Below, piece by piece: positions 27,925 through 40,328 of a stretch of DNA of 64,000 nt. A program made the translations under genes and the position numbers. Below the pieces are notes generated by a model. That model saw only the letters and a program-made list of their open reading frames with translations. It was not told the origin of the DNA and did no database searches. This DNA is from Ostreococcus mediterraneus (taxonomy: Eukaryota > Chlorophyta > Mamiellophyceae > Mamiellales > Bathycoccaceae), in NCBI GenBank assembly GCA_012295225.1, contig WMKK01000022.1, positions 1-64,000 of the forward strand, written 5' to 3'. Positions within the stretch are counted from its first letter, which is position 1, and every line of letters starts with the position of its first letter.

Positions 27925-28880
27925 TAGGGTTTACATCGACCAATCATGACCACACAGGCACCCCCCCTCACTTTCGCCTATGTGATGTGATTTACAGTGA
28001 TGTGGCGATCACGGGTCAAACGGACCCGTAATCAGCATGACAGCATGACTGCATGACAGTCCGGGACGGAACCTTAAATAAGGACCTTAAAACGCCACAT
28101 GTCCGATCGAGTTTTTGAACCTGTTTGACCAATTATGACTCGCCAAATAGGTATTGAACGTGACATCCTTCACGCGATGTGCGCGACGACGTTATTTGTG
28201 AGACTTTTCAACGCGAGTGAGTGACACTATAACAGTCCCTCGGCCCGCTTGGGTTGTGAACGGTCAGATGTCAGGGAGTGCATCGACGCACAGCCGTCAT
28301 ATTGATGCGAGCAGAAATCGAGATGTCGATCCGGAGTTACCGTTCATAATTGGTGGGTGAGCCCCCCAAATGCTCACCAGCGCCTATCGTCGTCGTGCGG
28401 GCGTAAAACACAGCACATGCACTGAAGAAGATGTAGATACAAGTATTATGAATGCCTGTACGTCATCCTGTGACGTAAATTGCGGCAGCGACGCGTCTAC
28501 AGGTCGATATCTGCAACGTGCCAAAATGGACATTTTAAACCATATCGGCCACGCGCGCGCATCATTCGGCGCGTTTGAAAGGCTCACGGGTGTGTTATTA
28601 TATTTACTTTCGACCGAGTACGGCGCGGGCGACGTGTAAACGCGCGACGTCGACGTGCGCACGTATTTGAGAGGTAGCTGTAAACACGTTTTTGAATTCC
28701 TACCTACTTGCGCCCTTTTTTGCACTTGACCCACTCATCGACCAATTATGACTCAAGAAATCGAAATGTGAAGCGACCCTTAGGGAAATAGGCTACGCCG
28801 TTTCTTTCCCCCTTGGCGTTCATTAGGGTTTACATCGAGTAATCATGACCACATGCCCCCCCCCCCACACTTTCGCCTAT
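27925..28880. other. Spacer bounded by direct repeats of a recurrent junction module
   Basis: The block ATTAGGGTTTACATCGA..AATCATGACCACA, followed by a C-run and CACTTTCGCC, occurs at 27925 and again in the same orientation at 28821. It recurs inverted near 31590-31535 and direct near 32355-32410. Between the first two copies lie several GCATGAC repeats (28035-28060), a transposon end (28688-28793) and a plus-strand frame at 28370-28639 that I do not recognise. No convincing gene. Confidence 0.5.
28688..28793. mobile_element. Solo end of the 44.5-49.0 kb transposon family
   Basis: About 105 bp closely match the outer right terminus of the two-gene transposon: a CCTTTTTTGCACTTGACCCA block, then CATCGACCAATTAT.ACTCAA, AGAAATCGAAAT and a terminal TTAGGGAAATAGG. 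No partner end is clear nearby, so it is a truncated or non-autonomous relative. It lies just outside the left arm of the large palindrome. Confidence 0.7.
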
Positions 28881-29068
28881 CGTTCATTGGGGCAATTCGA
28901 CGTGCGAATTCTGGGAATGTCGCGCGTGGCGCTGCACAACGCCGCGCTTGGAGGGTTTTTGAAGATTACTTTGCGTGTTTTCCTGCCGCGCGTGTCCACG
29001 GCGACATGGAGCGCCGGTGGGTTGGGTCGTCATAAAGGAATCCGTGAAGGGGGACACGTCGAGTGGTC

Positions 29069-30388
<1,320 letters not shown>

Positions 30389-30830
30389 AAATGTGACAAA
30401 CGAACGTTGTCGCAATTTGTAGCGCGGCGCGCACGGGTGTACTCATATTCTTAGATAACCACATGGTTGTAAACATGCATTGTAGTTCTCAATTCAAACC
30501 TCCCTTGTATGCGCAGATAACATCACCCATCACCACGCGATTGACATCCAAAAATCATTCATCGCTGAAGAAATAAAAAGCTATGCGACTCATTACCCAC
30601 GCGCGCGAAACGCTGATTAGAATGCGTCCTCGATGCCTGGAAATCGCCAAAAAAGTTCAGTCTGAGGCGGCTGAAGCCACAGTGACGCGCACGCACTCCA
30701 AGAAACTTTAGTTTCTCTGCACGAAACGAAAGAAGATTTGACAATTTTGGTTTTCTTTCACGTGTATTCGGCTTTACTCCCCTTCCCGATAGGTTGTTTT
30801 GTTTGTTGCCTCCAATTAATAATTGCATGA

Positions 30831-31124
30831 ATGTCGAATTCAAGGCCAGTATTGCTTTGGGTACTTGCTTACTCCGTGTGCTCAACTGCTATGCTTTTGG
30901 CTAACAAGGCTGCTTTGAATACGTATCCATTGCCTTTCGCGCTCACGTGTGTTCAGTTGATTTTTGCGGCCACGGTGACTTTGCCTTTAGTGATTCGCGG
31001 CGGCTTTACGAGGATTAGCGCAAAGAGCCTTCCTCTGTACGTCTTTGAGGGCATACTTTTTGCCGCATCTATATCTTTGAATTTGAAGGCACTTAGCATG
31101 ACAAACGTAGGAATGATGGTGATT
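30831..31124 (+). pseudogene. Nucleotide-sugar transporter, truncated left-arm copy
   Basis: The first ~98 codons of the transporter found whole at 33108-34031, then an abrupt switch at 31124 to telomere-like and TAAATC repeats. It retains about three membrane helices and cannot form a working carrier. The upstream region is the same as in the intact copy, so it may still be transcribed. Confidence 0.85.
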
Positions 31125-31190
31125 CAAACCCTAAATTCAAATTCAAAATCAAAATCAAAATCTACATCTAAATCTAAATCTAAATCAACT
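31125..31190. repeat. Telomere-like/TAAATC array at the rearrangement junction
   Basis: Immediately after the transporter breakpoint comes CAAACCCTAAATTCAAATTC, then AAAATC units and TAAATC units. The first unit is a perfect AAACCCTAAA telomere match, and the rest are hexamer derivatives. A mirrored TAAATC array is at about 32762-32790. Confidence 0.75.
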
Positions 31191-31672
31191 CAAGTCATTC
31201 GGGCCGAGCTGCGCGACGTGATAATAGTACCATCGCCACTACGCCACCGCGCACGTCGTCAACGCCAAACACGTGAGTGAAACGACCGCGTTACGGCGAC
31301 GTGCGAATCCACACATGCTCGTCGTCGCGCGACGTTCGCGCACGCGCGCGCGCGCTCACCGCGGTGTCGGTCGTGTGTTCTTGTGCGTTACGAAAGCATA
31401 CGCGCGCGCGCGACCGAGTGACCGACCGACGCGCGGCGTGGCGCTGACGTCACGCATGTCCGGCCGACCGATTGGCCGACCGACCGCCCCAACGCGCACG
31501 CGAGGACCTGTTTTTTTATGCTCGTGGGAAATGGGCATGGGCGAAAGTGGGGGGAGGCGTGTGTGGTCATGATTGGTCGATGTAAACCCTAATGCCACGG
31601 TTCCGCCCATTTTTTCATTTTTCATTTTTCATTTTCCATTTTTCATTTTTCAATTTTTTTTGAAAAGTTCCA
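31160..31672. repeat. Inner inverted repeat, left arm
   Basis: About 515 bp that pair with 32275-32790 (x pairs with 63950 minus x). Contains alternating GCGC-rich sequence, a GGTCGG/CCGACC-rich stretch, the recurrent junction module and the AAAAATG minisatellite. No gene is supported; the frames on both strands are low-complexity arginine-rich readings. Confidence 0.9.
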
Positions 31673-31689
31673 CCAGCTTGCGTCGCACG

Positions 31690-32130
31690 CTAGCCATCGT
31701 CATTCAAATTTGAAATATCCGAAAGCGGCTCCCGTGCCGGCGCCTTCGTGCGCAGACGCGTCTCGCGCGGTGATACACATACAATATGAGCCGGGTCGAC
31801 GATTGGTTCGCCCGCGTACGTCGGTCGATTCGAATGGAGCACGTACGTCGGCCGTTTGCCCGCACCGTCTTTGAAGACCAACTTCGGGGTGTCTCCTCGA
31901 GACCAAGCTAAAGTGTGCCAGAAGAAGTGTCGCGAGGACACCCGGACAGCATCGGGGTTCGTCATCGCGCGTAAAAAGTATTTTTCGATCACGCGTCTGG
32001 AGTCATTTGGTCTGCGACTCGATAGAAACGATCTGAGCGCGTCGTCTTTCCAGTGCCTGCCGAGCGCGAACGCGAATCGCTCGACATCCTTGTCGCAGTT
32101 CGGGTTCGTGCACACGCGCTTGCGCGGTCC
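31690..32130 (-). pseudogene. Unrecognised gene tail fused to a copied bZIP 5' end
   Basis: Between the inner arms, a minus-strand frame reads like a real protein: RVCTNPNCDKDVERFAFALG, then VIEKYFLRAMTNPDAVRV, SRHFFWHTLAWSRGDTPKLV and PIVDPAHIVCVSPRETR. Upstream of 32130 it joins the copied bZIP promoter and first codons, in a different frame from the bZIP ATG. In the bZIP frame a stop follows MSRATKA. The protein segment probably came from elsewhere and was fused during the rearrangement. Family not recognised. Confidence 0.35.
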
Positions 32131-32405
32131 CACCCCGCGCGCGCGATTGCGTCTGCGCTCGTCCACCTCATGCCTTCGTTGCGCGCGACATGTTCGCGCG
32201 ACGCGTGCGGCGGTGTTGTGCCGTCGTCCTCCTCCTCGTCGTCCGACGCCAATGGGGAAAGAAAAGGCGTGCGGAACTTTTCCAAAAAATTGAAAAATGA
32301 AAAATGAAAAATGAAAAATGAAAAATGAAAAATGAAAAAATGGGCGGAACCGTGGCATTAGGGTTTACATCGACCAATCATGACCACACACGCCTCCCCC
32401 CACTT
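32130..32405. repeat. Copy of the bZIP 5' end and promoter
   Basis: About 275 bp matching 27700-27960 in the same orientation: the first ~25 codons of the bZIP gene (complement), the AAAAATG minisatellite and the junction module. The match ends at GGGACCGCGC, after which the two sequences diverge completely. Confidence 0.85.
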
Positions 32406-32790
32406 TCGCCCATGCCCATTTCCCACGAGCATAAAAAAACAGGTCCTCGCGTGCGCGTTGGGGCGGTCGGTCGGCCAATCGGTCGGCCGGACATGCGTGA
32501 CGTCAGCGCCACGCCGCGCGTCGGTCGGTCACTCGGTCGCGCGCGCGCGTATGCTTTCGTAACGCACAAGAACACACGACCGACACCGCGGTGAGCGCGC
32601 GCGTGCGTGCGCGAACGTCGCGCGACGACGAGCATGTGTGGATTCGCACGTCGCCGTAACGCGGTCGTTTCACTCACGTGTTTGGCGTTGACGACGTGCG
32701 CGGTGGCGTGGTGGCGATGGTACTATTATCACGTCGCGCAGCTCGGCCCGAATGACTTGAGTTGATTTAGATGTAGATTTAGATTTTGAT
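32275..32790. repeat. Inner inverted repeat, right arm
   Basis: The partner of 31160-31672. Its outer end is the TAAATC array (GAGTTGATTTAGATGTAGAT...), after which sequence unique to the transporter's 3' side begins. Confidence 0.9.
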
Positions 32791-33107
32791 CGGCGCGAGG
32801 TGTTGGTTTAAATTAAACTGAGGTGATGCGAGCGCGGACATTGACGCGTGTGCGGAGAATAATACGTCGGAGTTTGAGCGCTTTCACGGATGATGACACT
32901 CGCCGCGCTCCTCTCGCGTCGTCGTCGCAGCACTAGAAATAAACACTTCTATGCTTCATCGTGTTAGAAAGCCTGAATATGGCTATGGCGCAGCGGGTGT
33001 TTGCGTTTATATGTGAGATCAAGCGGCTGACATTAGTTGCGAATGTATTTATAATTGAAGAAAATATAACCAGTCTATGCACTACGATTGGAGTCTGTGA
33101 CTTTTTA
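32791..33107. other. 3' region of the intact transporter gene
   Basis: 317 bp between the inner palindrome and the transporter stop. AT-rich towards the gene. No gene seen. Confidence 0.4.
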
Positions 33108-33737
33108 CTACTTTCGCGCTTTCACCTCTGTCGTCGTCGTCGTCGTCGCGGCGGCGGGTTTGTTGCCTTCGTACAGCATGCCCGATCCCAAACAACCAAC
33201 TAACGCGACGAAGCTCAGATACGACCCTTCACTTGGCCATAAAAGAAATGCCAAGCAAATGGTACCCATCTTATTCAACACCCCAACCAAGCTAAACGTC
33301 GTCGCAGACACGAGAGAGCGCACGCGCCAACTGGTGTAGCCTATCGCAACTCCAGCGACACACGTTAGCAAGAGGATTGCATTGCTGAGTGTATCAGAAG
33401 AAAATTCAGCGAAAAGAATTTTCGTCTCATGATGAGCGAGTATTGTTAACACTGGCACACCGCAACCATTAGTGTAGAATACTCGCTCCCAGTGCCTCAG
33501 TTGCACCGCGGCGATGAGCCACTTGCCATAAATCATCTGGCAAGCAAGAATTAAAAGCCATACCGCTACATAAACTAAACCTATGTGATTCATTTTCACA
33601 CCTTGTGCATCGAGAGCGTATAGAGAGCTAAAAGCTACGACGCAAACGAGCGACATAGTTGACCTGAACGATATCCCACCCGCGCTCCCGAGAAGCAACT
33701 CGAGAAGGTATACGACGATCGGCAAGCAACTTCGCGC

Positions 33738-35981
<2,244 letters not shown>

Positions 35982-36285
35982 AACGCTGTGATGATGCAGC
36001 GCCCAACAAACCCCAGCGCGCCGTCGAAGATGCGCGACGAAACACGCGAGCGAACGCGCCGCCGCCATCGCCGCATCGAGAGACGATCCCACGAGAGCGA
36101 TCGGACACGCGCGCCTTCGGCGGATTCGCGCCGTCTCCCGCCAGGCGTGTGGTTGGAAAAAGCCACGTGGATATTTTTGACCAACGAAAAAGTTCCGAAA
36201 AGTTCCGCAACACGAGCACGAGCTAACACCCTCGTTGCGCGCGCGACGTCACCGTACTCTGTGGCGCGCGACGGACGCGCACACC
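35982..36285. promoter_or_regulatory. Divergent promoter region, dehydratase/surface protein
   Basis: 304 bp of GC-rich DNA between the outer end of the right arm and the surface-protein start. It probably held promoters for both directions. No specific site can be named. Confidence 0.3.
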
Positions 36286-37659
36286 ATGGCGATGAAAAAC
36301 TCGCAATCGATGATCCGTTTGATCGCCGTCGCCGCGGCGATTGTCGTCGCGCTCGCGTTAGGTCTCGGTCTCGGCCTCGGATTGAAGAAGGATTCTAGCA
36401 GTGAAGTTGTGCCGACGTACAAGCTCGTGTCTGACGTCAAACTCGATGGTCTCACGGCGGCGACGTTCACAGACGAACCAAAACTTGCGTTTCGTACGGG
36501 CATGGCGACCACTTTGGACGTTGATGTAAGCGAAGTGACGATCACGTCTGCTGTGGATGACAACTCAAGACGGCGTTCGCTCCTCGCGGCCGGACTCAAG
36601 GTCACGTTTGAAGTGAACATCGCACCAGAGTCGGGTGAATCGACAGATTCTATTCTTGCTACGGTTGCGGCTGTAACGCAAAAGATATCCGAAACACCGC
36701 TCGCTACTATTGTAACTGTCTTACAAAAGGCTTTCGACACGATTGCTCCTACAGCGAGTTTCACGATCAGAGTCACGACGCAGCCGAGTACGCCAACGGT
36801 AAAAACAGTGATCATCGTGAATGGCATAACCACTACAACAACTGTCTGTGGTACAAATCAACGCGTTGCGAGCGGCGCGTGCGTTGCTTGCTCGGCTGGT
36901 CAAAGTAACAAGGCTGGAGATGACCCAGCGGGTGCTGATACGGTGTGCGATGCTGGTGTACCACCGCCGCCGCCACCTTCTCCATCACCGCCACCTCCTC
37001 CTCCAGGAACGTATTGCGCTGCAAACTATCATGTCGTCAGTAATGCATGCGTCGCGTGCGCCGCGGGTACGCGCAGAAATGCTGGTGATTCCGCCTCAGG
37101 TGGTGACACGACGTGTTTCGCCATCTCTTGCGCGCAGAATGAGCATGTTGTGAACAACGCGTGCGTGGCTTGCACCGCTGGTTCGACGAACGCCGCTGGT
37201 GATTTGGCATCGGGTGCGGATACTTCTTGCGACATCACCACGTGTGCAGCGAACGAGCGCGTTGTGAACAACGCGTGCGTGGCTTGCACCGCTGGTTCGA
37301 CGAACGCCGCTGGTGATTTGGCATCGGGTGCGGATACTTCTTGCGACATCACCACGTGTGCAGCGAACGAGCGCGTTGTGAACAACGCGTGCGTGGCTTG
37401 CGCCGCTGGTTCGACGAACGCCGCTGGTGATTTGGCAACGGGTGCGGATACTTCTTGCGACATCACCACGTGTGCAGCGAACGAGCGCGTTGTGAACAAC
37501 GCGTGCGTGGCTTGCGCCGCTGGTTCGACGAACGCCGCTGGTGATTTGGCAACGGGTGCGGATACTTCTTGCGACACCAGCGCTCCATCGCCGGACGGCT
37601 CGCCGGATGGCTCCCCAGATGGCTCCCCAGATGGCTCCCCAGATGGAAGTCCCGCATAA
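36286..37659 (+). CDS. Cysteine-repeat cell-surface protein
   Basis: About 457 residues from MAMKNSQSM (an upstream in-frame ATG at 36235 gives a poorer start). A membrane helix of glycine/leucine/alanine (about 11-33) is followed by a beta-rich domain ending RRRSLLAAGLKVTFEVN, a module common in green-algal surface proteins. Then come a first cysteine module, a pherophorin-like PPPPPPSPSPPPPPP linker, and five or so repeats of the form C-x2-NE.VVNNACVAC-x-AG. The last copies are 114-bp tandem units that are almost identical. The tail is DGSP repeats. It is likely anchored at the plasma membrane and displayed outside. The repeats could vary in number between strains and serve adhesion or virus/predator contact, which is inference. 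Confidence 0.8.
   Translation: MAMKNSQSMIRLIAVAAAIVVALALGLGLGLGLKKDSSSEVVPTYKLVSDVKLDGLTAATFTDEPKLAFRTGMATTLDVDVSEVTITSAVDDNSRRRSLLAAGLKVTFEVNIAPESGESTDSILATVAAVTQKISETPLATIVTVLQKAFDTIAPTASFTIRVTTQPSTPTVKTVIIVNGITTTTTVCGTNQRVASGACVACSAGQSNKAGDDPAGADTVCDAGVPPPPPPSPSPPPPPPGTYCAANYHVVSNACVACAAGTRRNAGDSASGGDTTCFAISCAQNEHVVNNACVACTAGSTNAAGDLASGADTSCDITTCAANERVVNNACVACTAGSTNAAGDLASGADTSCDITTCAANERVVNNACVACAAGSTNAAGDLATGADTSCDITTCAANERVVNNACVACAAGSTNAAGDLATGADTSCDTSAPSPDGSPDGSPDGSPDGSPDGSPA
37129..37584. repeat. 114-bp tandem coding repeat (about four units)
   Basis: Units recur at 114-bp spacing (GAACGAGCGC at 37251, 37365 and 37479, with a diverged first unit). Each encodes 38 residues with five cysteines. 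Near identity of the later units means recent expansion by slippage or unequal exchange. The array is in frame and has no palindromic spacing, so it is not a CRISPR array. Confidence 0.9.
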
Positions 37660-38216
37660 ACGTCTTCTGAGTTGGCAAATATGTTGTAGTATCGTCAAGC
37701 TCAGAACATCCGACGCACGCAGGCCGAAGGAAATTCCTCTGCGATCAAGGTTGCTTTTTTAACTCGCCCTGTTTTAATTCCGAACAAAATCGTAAAACGC
37801 AACACCGTTCCTTGTGATTGTCCTCTTTAGTACCATTTGCGCATATTATGAACATGAAATATCCATTTTCAAGTCCATGGAAGACCAGGCAGAGTGGTCA
37901 CGACTGACAGCAACACACCGCGCCGCAAACAAAGGTGAGCTGCGCTGCCGACCCCCCCCCCCCCACACACAACTGGCTGTTCGTGCTCGTCGCTTATGTA
38001 GCGTTCGGTTAGCAGTGCTTGAAGTTCTGCCTCGCGACGAATGAACGGTGAATGTAGATGAAAATCGCATCGGCACATTCGGCACGTCTAGAGTTTCTGG
38101 TTGTTTATCGAGACGAGACGACAACGAACAGCATTCCGCGATGATTCATAAAGGAGCTCTTTGTTAAATTACTGCCAGACGTACAGTCAAAATCGCACAA
38201 GAAAGCTTTCAACATT
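37660..38216. other. Intergenic, no gene seen
   Basis: 557 bp containing a run of eleven or so C residues near 37957. No gene, RNA or repeat of note beyond that. Confidence 0.4.
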
Positions 38217-39638
38217 ATGAAACATGGCGCACGTATTATTCGTCACAACCGAACACACACACTTGCAGACTTAATCGGGCGCTCGAGGAAAATACTATTG
38301 TCGTTCTGTATGATATTGTTCTTTTCAAGTCTATGGAACTACGTGTCTTCTTCGCGCACGCCTGGAATGCAACATTTGGGGACTGGTGATGTCGTGTTTG
38401 GTACTCATCAGGACCAGCAAAAATCGCAAATAAATGACAACAGTAACATCGACGGCGAGGGGAACGTGGGAGTAGTGTGCACGACGCGATCAAACAGTAA
38501 TTTGATGCCGTGGCTCAACTACCATCGCTCGGTCGGCGTGAGCCACTTTTTCATCATTCTCGACGGCAAGAGTATACCTGTGGATACTGAACGAATGTAC
38601 CAGCAGATGCGAGACGTAGCAGTATACACATCAACGCAAACAAATGCATGGCGCAACGAAAGTAAAATATTAAATCTTGAACGCATGCAAAAACACATCC
38701 ACAATCCAGTCTGCGGAGTAGATAGAGTGTTTGTGCAGCAGGCGTTGAATGTTGAGTACGTTATTCATGAAATATTACAAGGCAACGTTGACGTTAGCGT
38801 TGATTGGATAGTTCACATTGATTCCGACGAACTGATTTATCCAGCCGGAGCAGAAAATAATTTCAACATACGAAGCCTACTCGCAAGTATACCAAATACT
38901 GTTGGTCGCGTCGTTTTTCCAAATTATGAGGCTGTGCCAGAAAAACTCTTCAATCACGATCCATTTGTAGATGTTACGTTATTCCGCCGTAGTCATAAGC
39001 ACGTCGACGCTGCGATATATGCAAAGTACAAGGATGCTTTGAAGGGGGATAATCCCAGATATTTCTTGGGGTATTCCAATGGTAAATCAGCGGCGCGCGT
39101 GTTTGACGACTTACGACCAGTCGGTGTTCACAACTTTGAGCACTTTCGTCGCAAGCATCTGAAAGAGATCACTTTGAATGAGAGCGTAATTCTGCATTAT
39201 GGATTCACAGACTTTTCGCGCGTCGTTGGAAGATTTTCACAGTGTGATTGCCCGCAAGAGTTCACACACAAATGCAAGCGACTACCATTTGACATGGAGT
39301 TGGCGCACAAATATCACGAATTGTATCTGACTTCTCGAGAAGAAGAACTTCAAACGTGGTACGAGTCGCGCGTAGTCGCGCATCCAGAGTCAGCAGACGT
39401 CGTGAAATTTCTTAAACTTGGCATACTGACAAGAATAAATCTACCTAGTATTCTAATACAAAATCAGCGCGACACAATTTACATAGAGAGCACATTCAGC
39501 ACAAGACTAGTCCTCGATTCGTTGACGCTCGTCGTTGCTTGTTGCCGAAAAACGTTTCCAAAAATACGTTTCAATTATACACACCACCCGTGGCCTGTTG
39601 TTCTTTTGATGATATCGTGTACTCCAGTACTCGTTTAA
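38217..39638 (+). CDS. Glycosyltransferase of the GT92/GT2_4-like group, type II membrane
   Basis: 473 residues with an anchor at about 26-42. The catalytic domain opens VVCTTRSNSNLMPWLNYHRS and continues GVSHFFIILDG. The metal-binding motif is WIVHIDSDELIYP (about residue 200), which is the signature of the DUF23/GT92 and PF13704 'Glyco_tranf_2_4' families. HNFEHFRRKHLKEI and a cysteine pair (CDC...C) follow. Relatives in plants and animals add galactose to glycans or pectin side chains. A hydrophobic C-terminus (VVLLMISCTPVLV) is odd and might reflect a different true end or an unspliced intron. Probably Golgi. Confidence 0.8.
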   Translation: MKHGARIIRHNRTHTLADLIGRSRKILLSFCMILFFSSLWNYVSSSRTPGMQHLGTGDVVFGTHQDQQKSQINDNSNIDGEGNVGVVCTTRSNSNLMPWLNYHRSVGVSHFFIILDGKSIPVDTERMYQQMRDVAVYTSTQTNAWRNESKILNLERMQKHIHNPVCGVDRVFVQQALNVEYVIHEILQGNVDVSVDWIVHIDSDELIYPAGAENNFNIRSLLASIPNTVGRVVFPNYEAVPEKLFNHDPFVDVTLFRRSHKHVDAAIYAKYKDALKGDNPRYFLGYSNGKSAARVFDDLRPVGVHNFEHFRRKHLKEITLNESVILHYGFTDFSRVVGRFSQCDCPQEFTHKCKRLPFDMELAHKYHELYLTSREEELQTWYESRVVAHPESADVVKFLKLGILTRINLPSILIQNQRDTIYIESTFSTRLVLDSLTLVVACCRKTFPKIRFNYTHHPWPVVLLMISCTPVLV

Positions 39639-39652
39639 CAACAGCTGGAGCA

Positions 39653-39910
39653 TCATTCTTTCAACTTATCAGCCGTCTGCGCGTGTAATGCTTTCGCCGC
39701 CTTGCGCTTTTCCGCTTGGTGAACTCTGTGTTTTTCTAAACAGGTTCGGCACGTTCTCCGGCCAATTGTAAACGCAAAGTACGCATCGAGCATCTGGCGA
39801 CAGCTGGTACAATGTTTCAACACAGGTGGCGCGCCCAACTGGACGTCAGCCGTGTCAAATGTATCCAACTCTTGGTCGTCTTGCCCATCGAGCGTCGCGC
39901 TCGGCACCAT
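39653..39910 (-). CDS. Small CxxC zinc-binding protein
   Basis: 85 residues: an acidic N-tail (DGQDDQELDTFDTADV), then CTSCRQMLDAYFAF...TCRTCLEKHR and a basic, helical C-tail. The CxxC-x14-CxxC-L-x-K-H-R pattern closely matches the first zinc site of the 17351-17722 protein (CSTCR...FFA...TCKPCLLRHR), so the two are related. This one has a single site. Function not known; nucleic-acid or protein binding through a small zinc ribbon is plausible. It converges on the GT92-like gene with a 14-bp gap. Confidence 0.6.
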   Translation of the reverse strand: MVPSATLDGQDDQELDTFDTADVQLGAPPVLKHCTSCRQMLDAYFAFTIGRRTCRTCLEKHRVHQAEKRKAAKALHAQTADKLKE

Positions 39911-40328
39911 CGCAGGACCGCGGCGTGCTGTGGCGTCCCGAGCTCACTGAGATCCAAGGAGACACCCTTCTGTTAGGGAGCAAATCTTGGCGAGTCGTGG
40001 TCGCGATTCGTGGCTGGTGGGGAAACAGCGGAGCCAGCAACCATTTGATAGCTATCAAAGGATTATCAAATTTGGACCGCATGCATTCACAGAAATTCCA
40101 CGCAAATGTCGGTACACGCATGTGACTCGACATGCAGTCCCATTGTCTGGGCTTTTTAGCCGCTCAATATGTTCCGTTGGAACACCGTCAGCGCTCCGCA
40201 GTGCTCAGCGCGCGCGCGCGGAGACGCGCGTTGAAGACGCGCTTTTGTGTTTCGTTACGGGATCGCCGCCGACGACGGGTGGCAGACACGCGTTTTAGAC
40301 GAGATCAGCGGCGAGGGGTGCTACTACT
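39911..40328. other. Divergent upstream region
   Basis: 418 bp between a minus-strand zinc-protein gene and a plus-strand glycosyltransferase, so probably promoter for both. Contains a GCGCGCGCGC stretch near 40210. No gene seen. Confidence 0.4.

Noticed and set aside
31273-32677. Arginine-rich frames in both inner palindrome arms
   Set aside because: Identical because the DNA is an inverted repeat; low-complexity with no recognisable motif.
37129-37584. Regular repeats considered as a CRISPR array
   Set aside because: The 114-bp units are in frame within a surface-protein gene, have no unique spacers, and the genome is eukaryotic.
36249-37698. Long minus-strand frames under the surface protein
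   Set aside because: They mirror the tandem repeats of the plus-strand gene and have no independent protein features.
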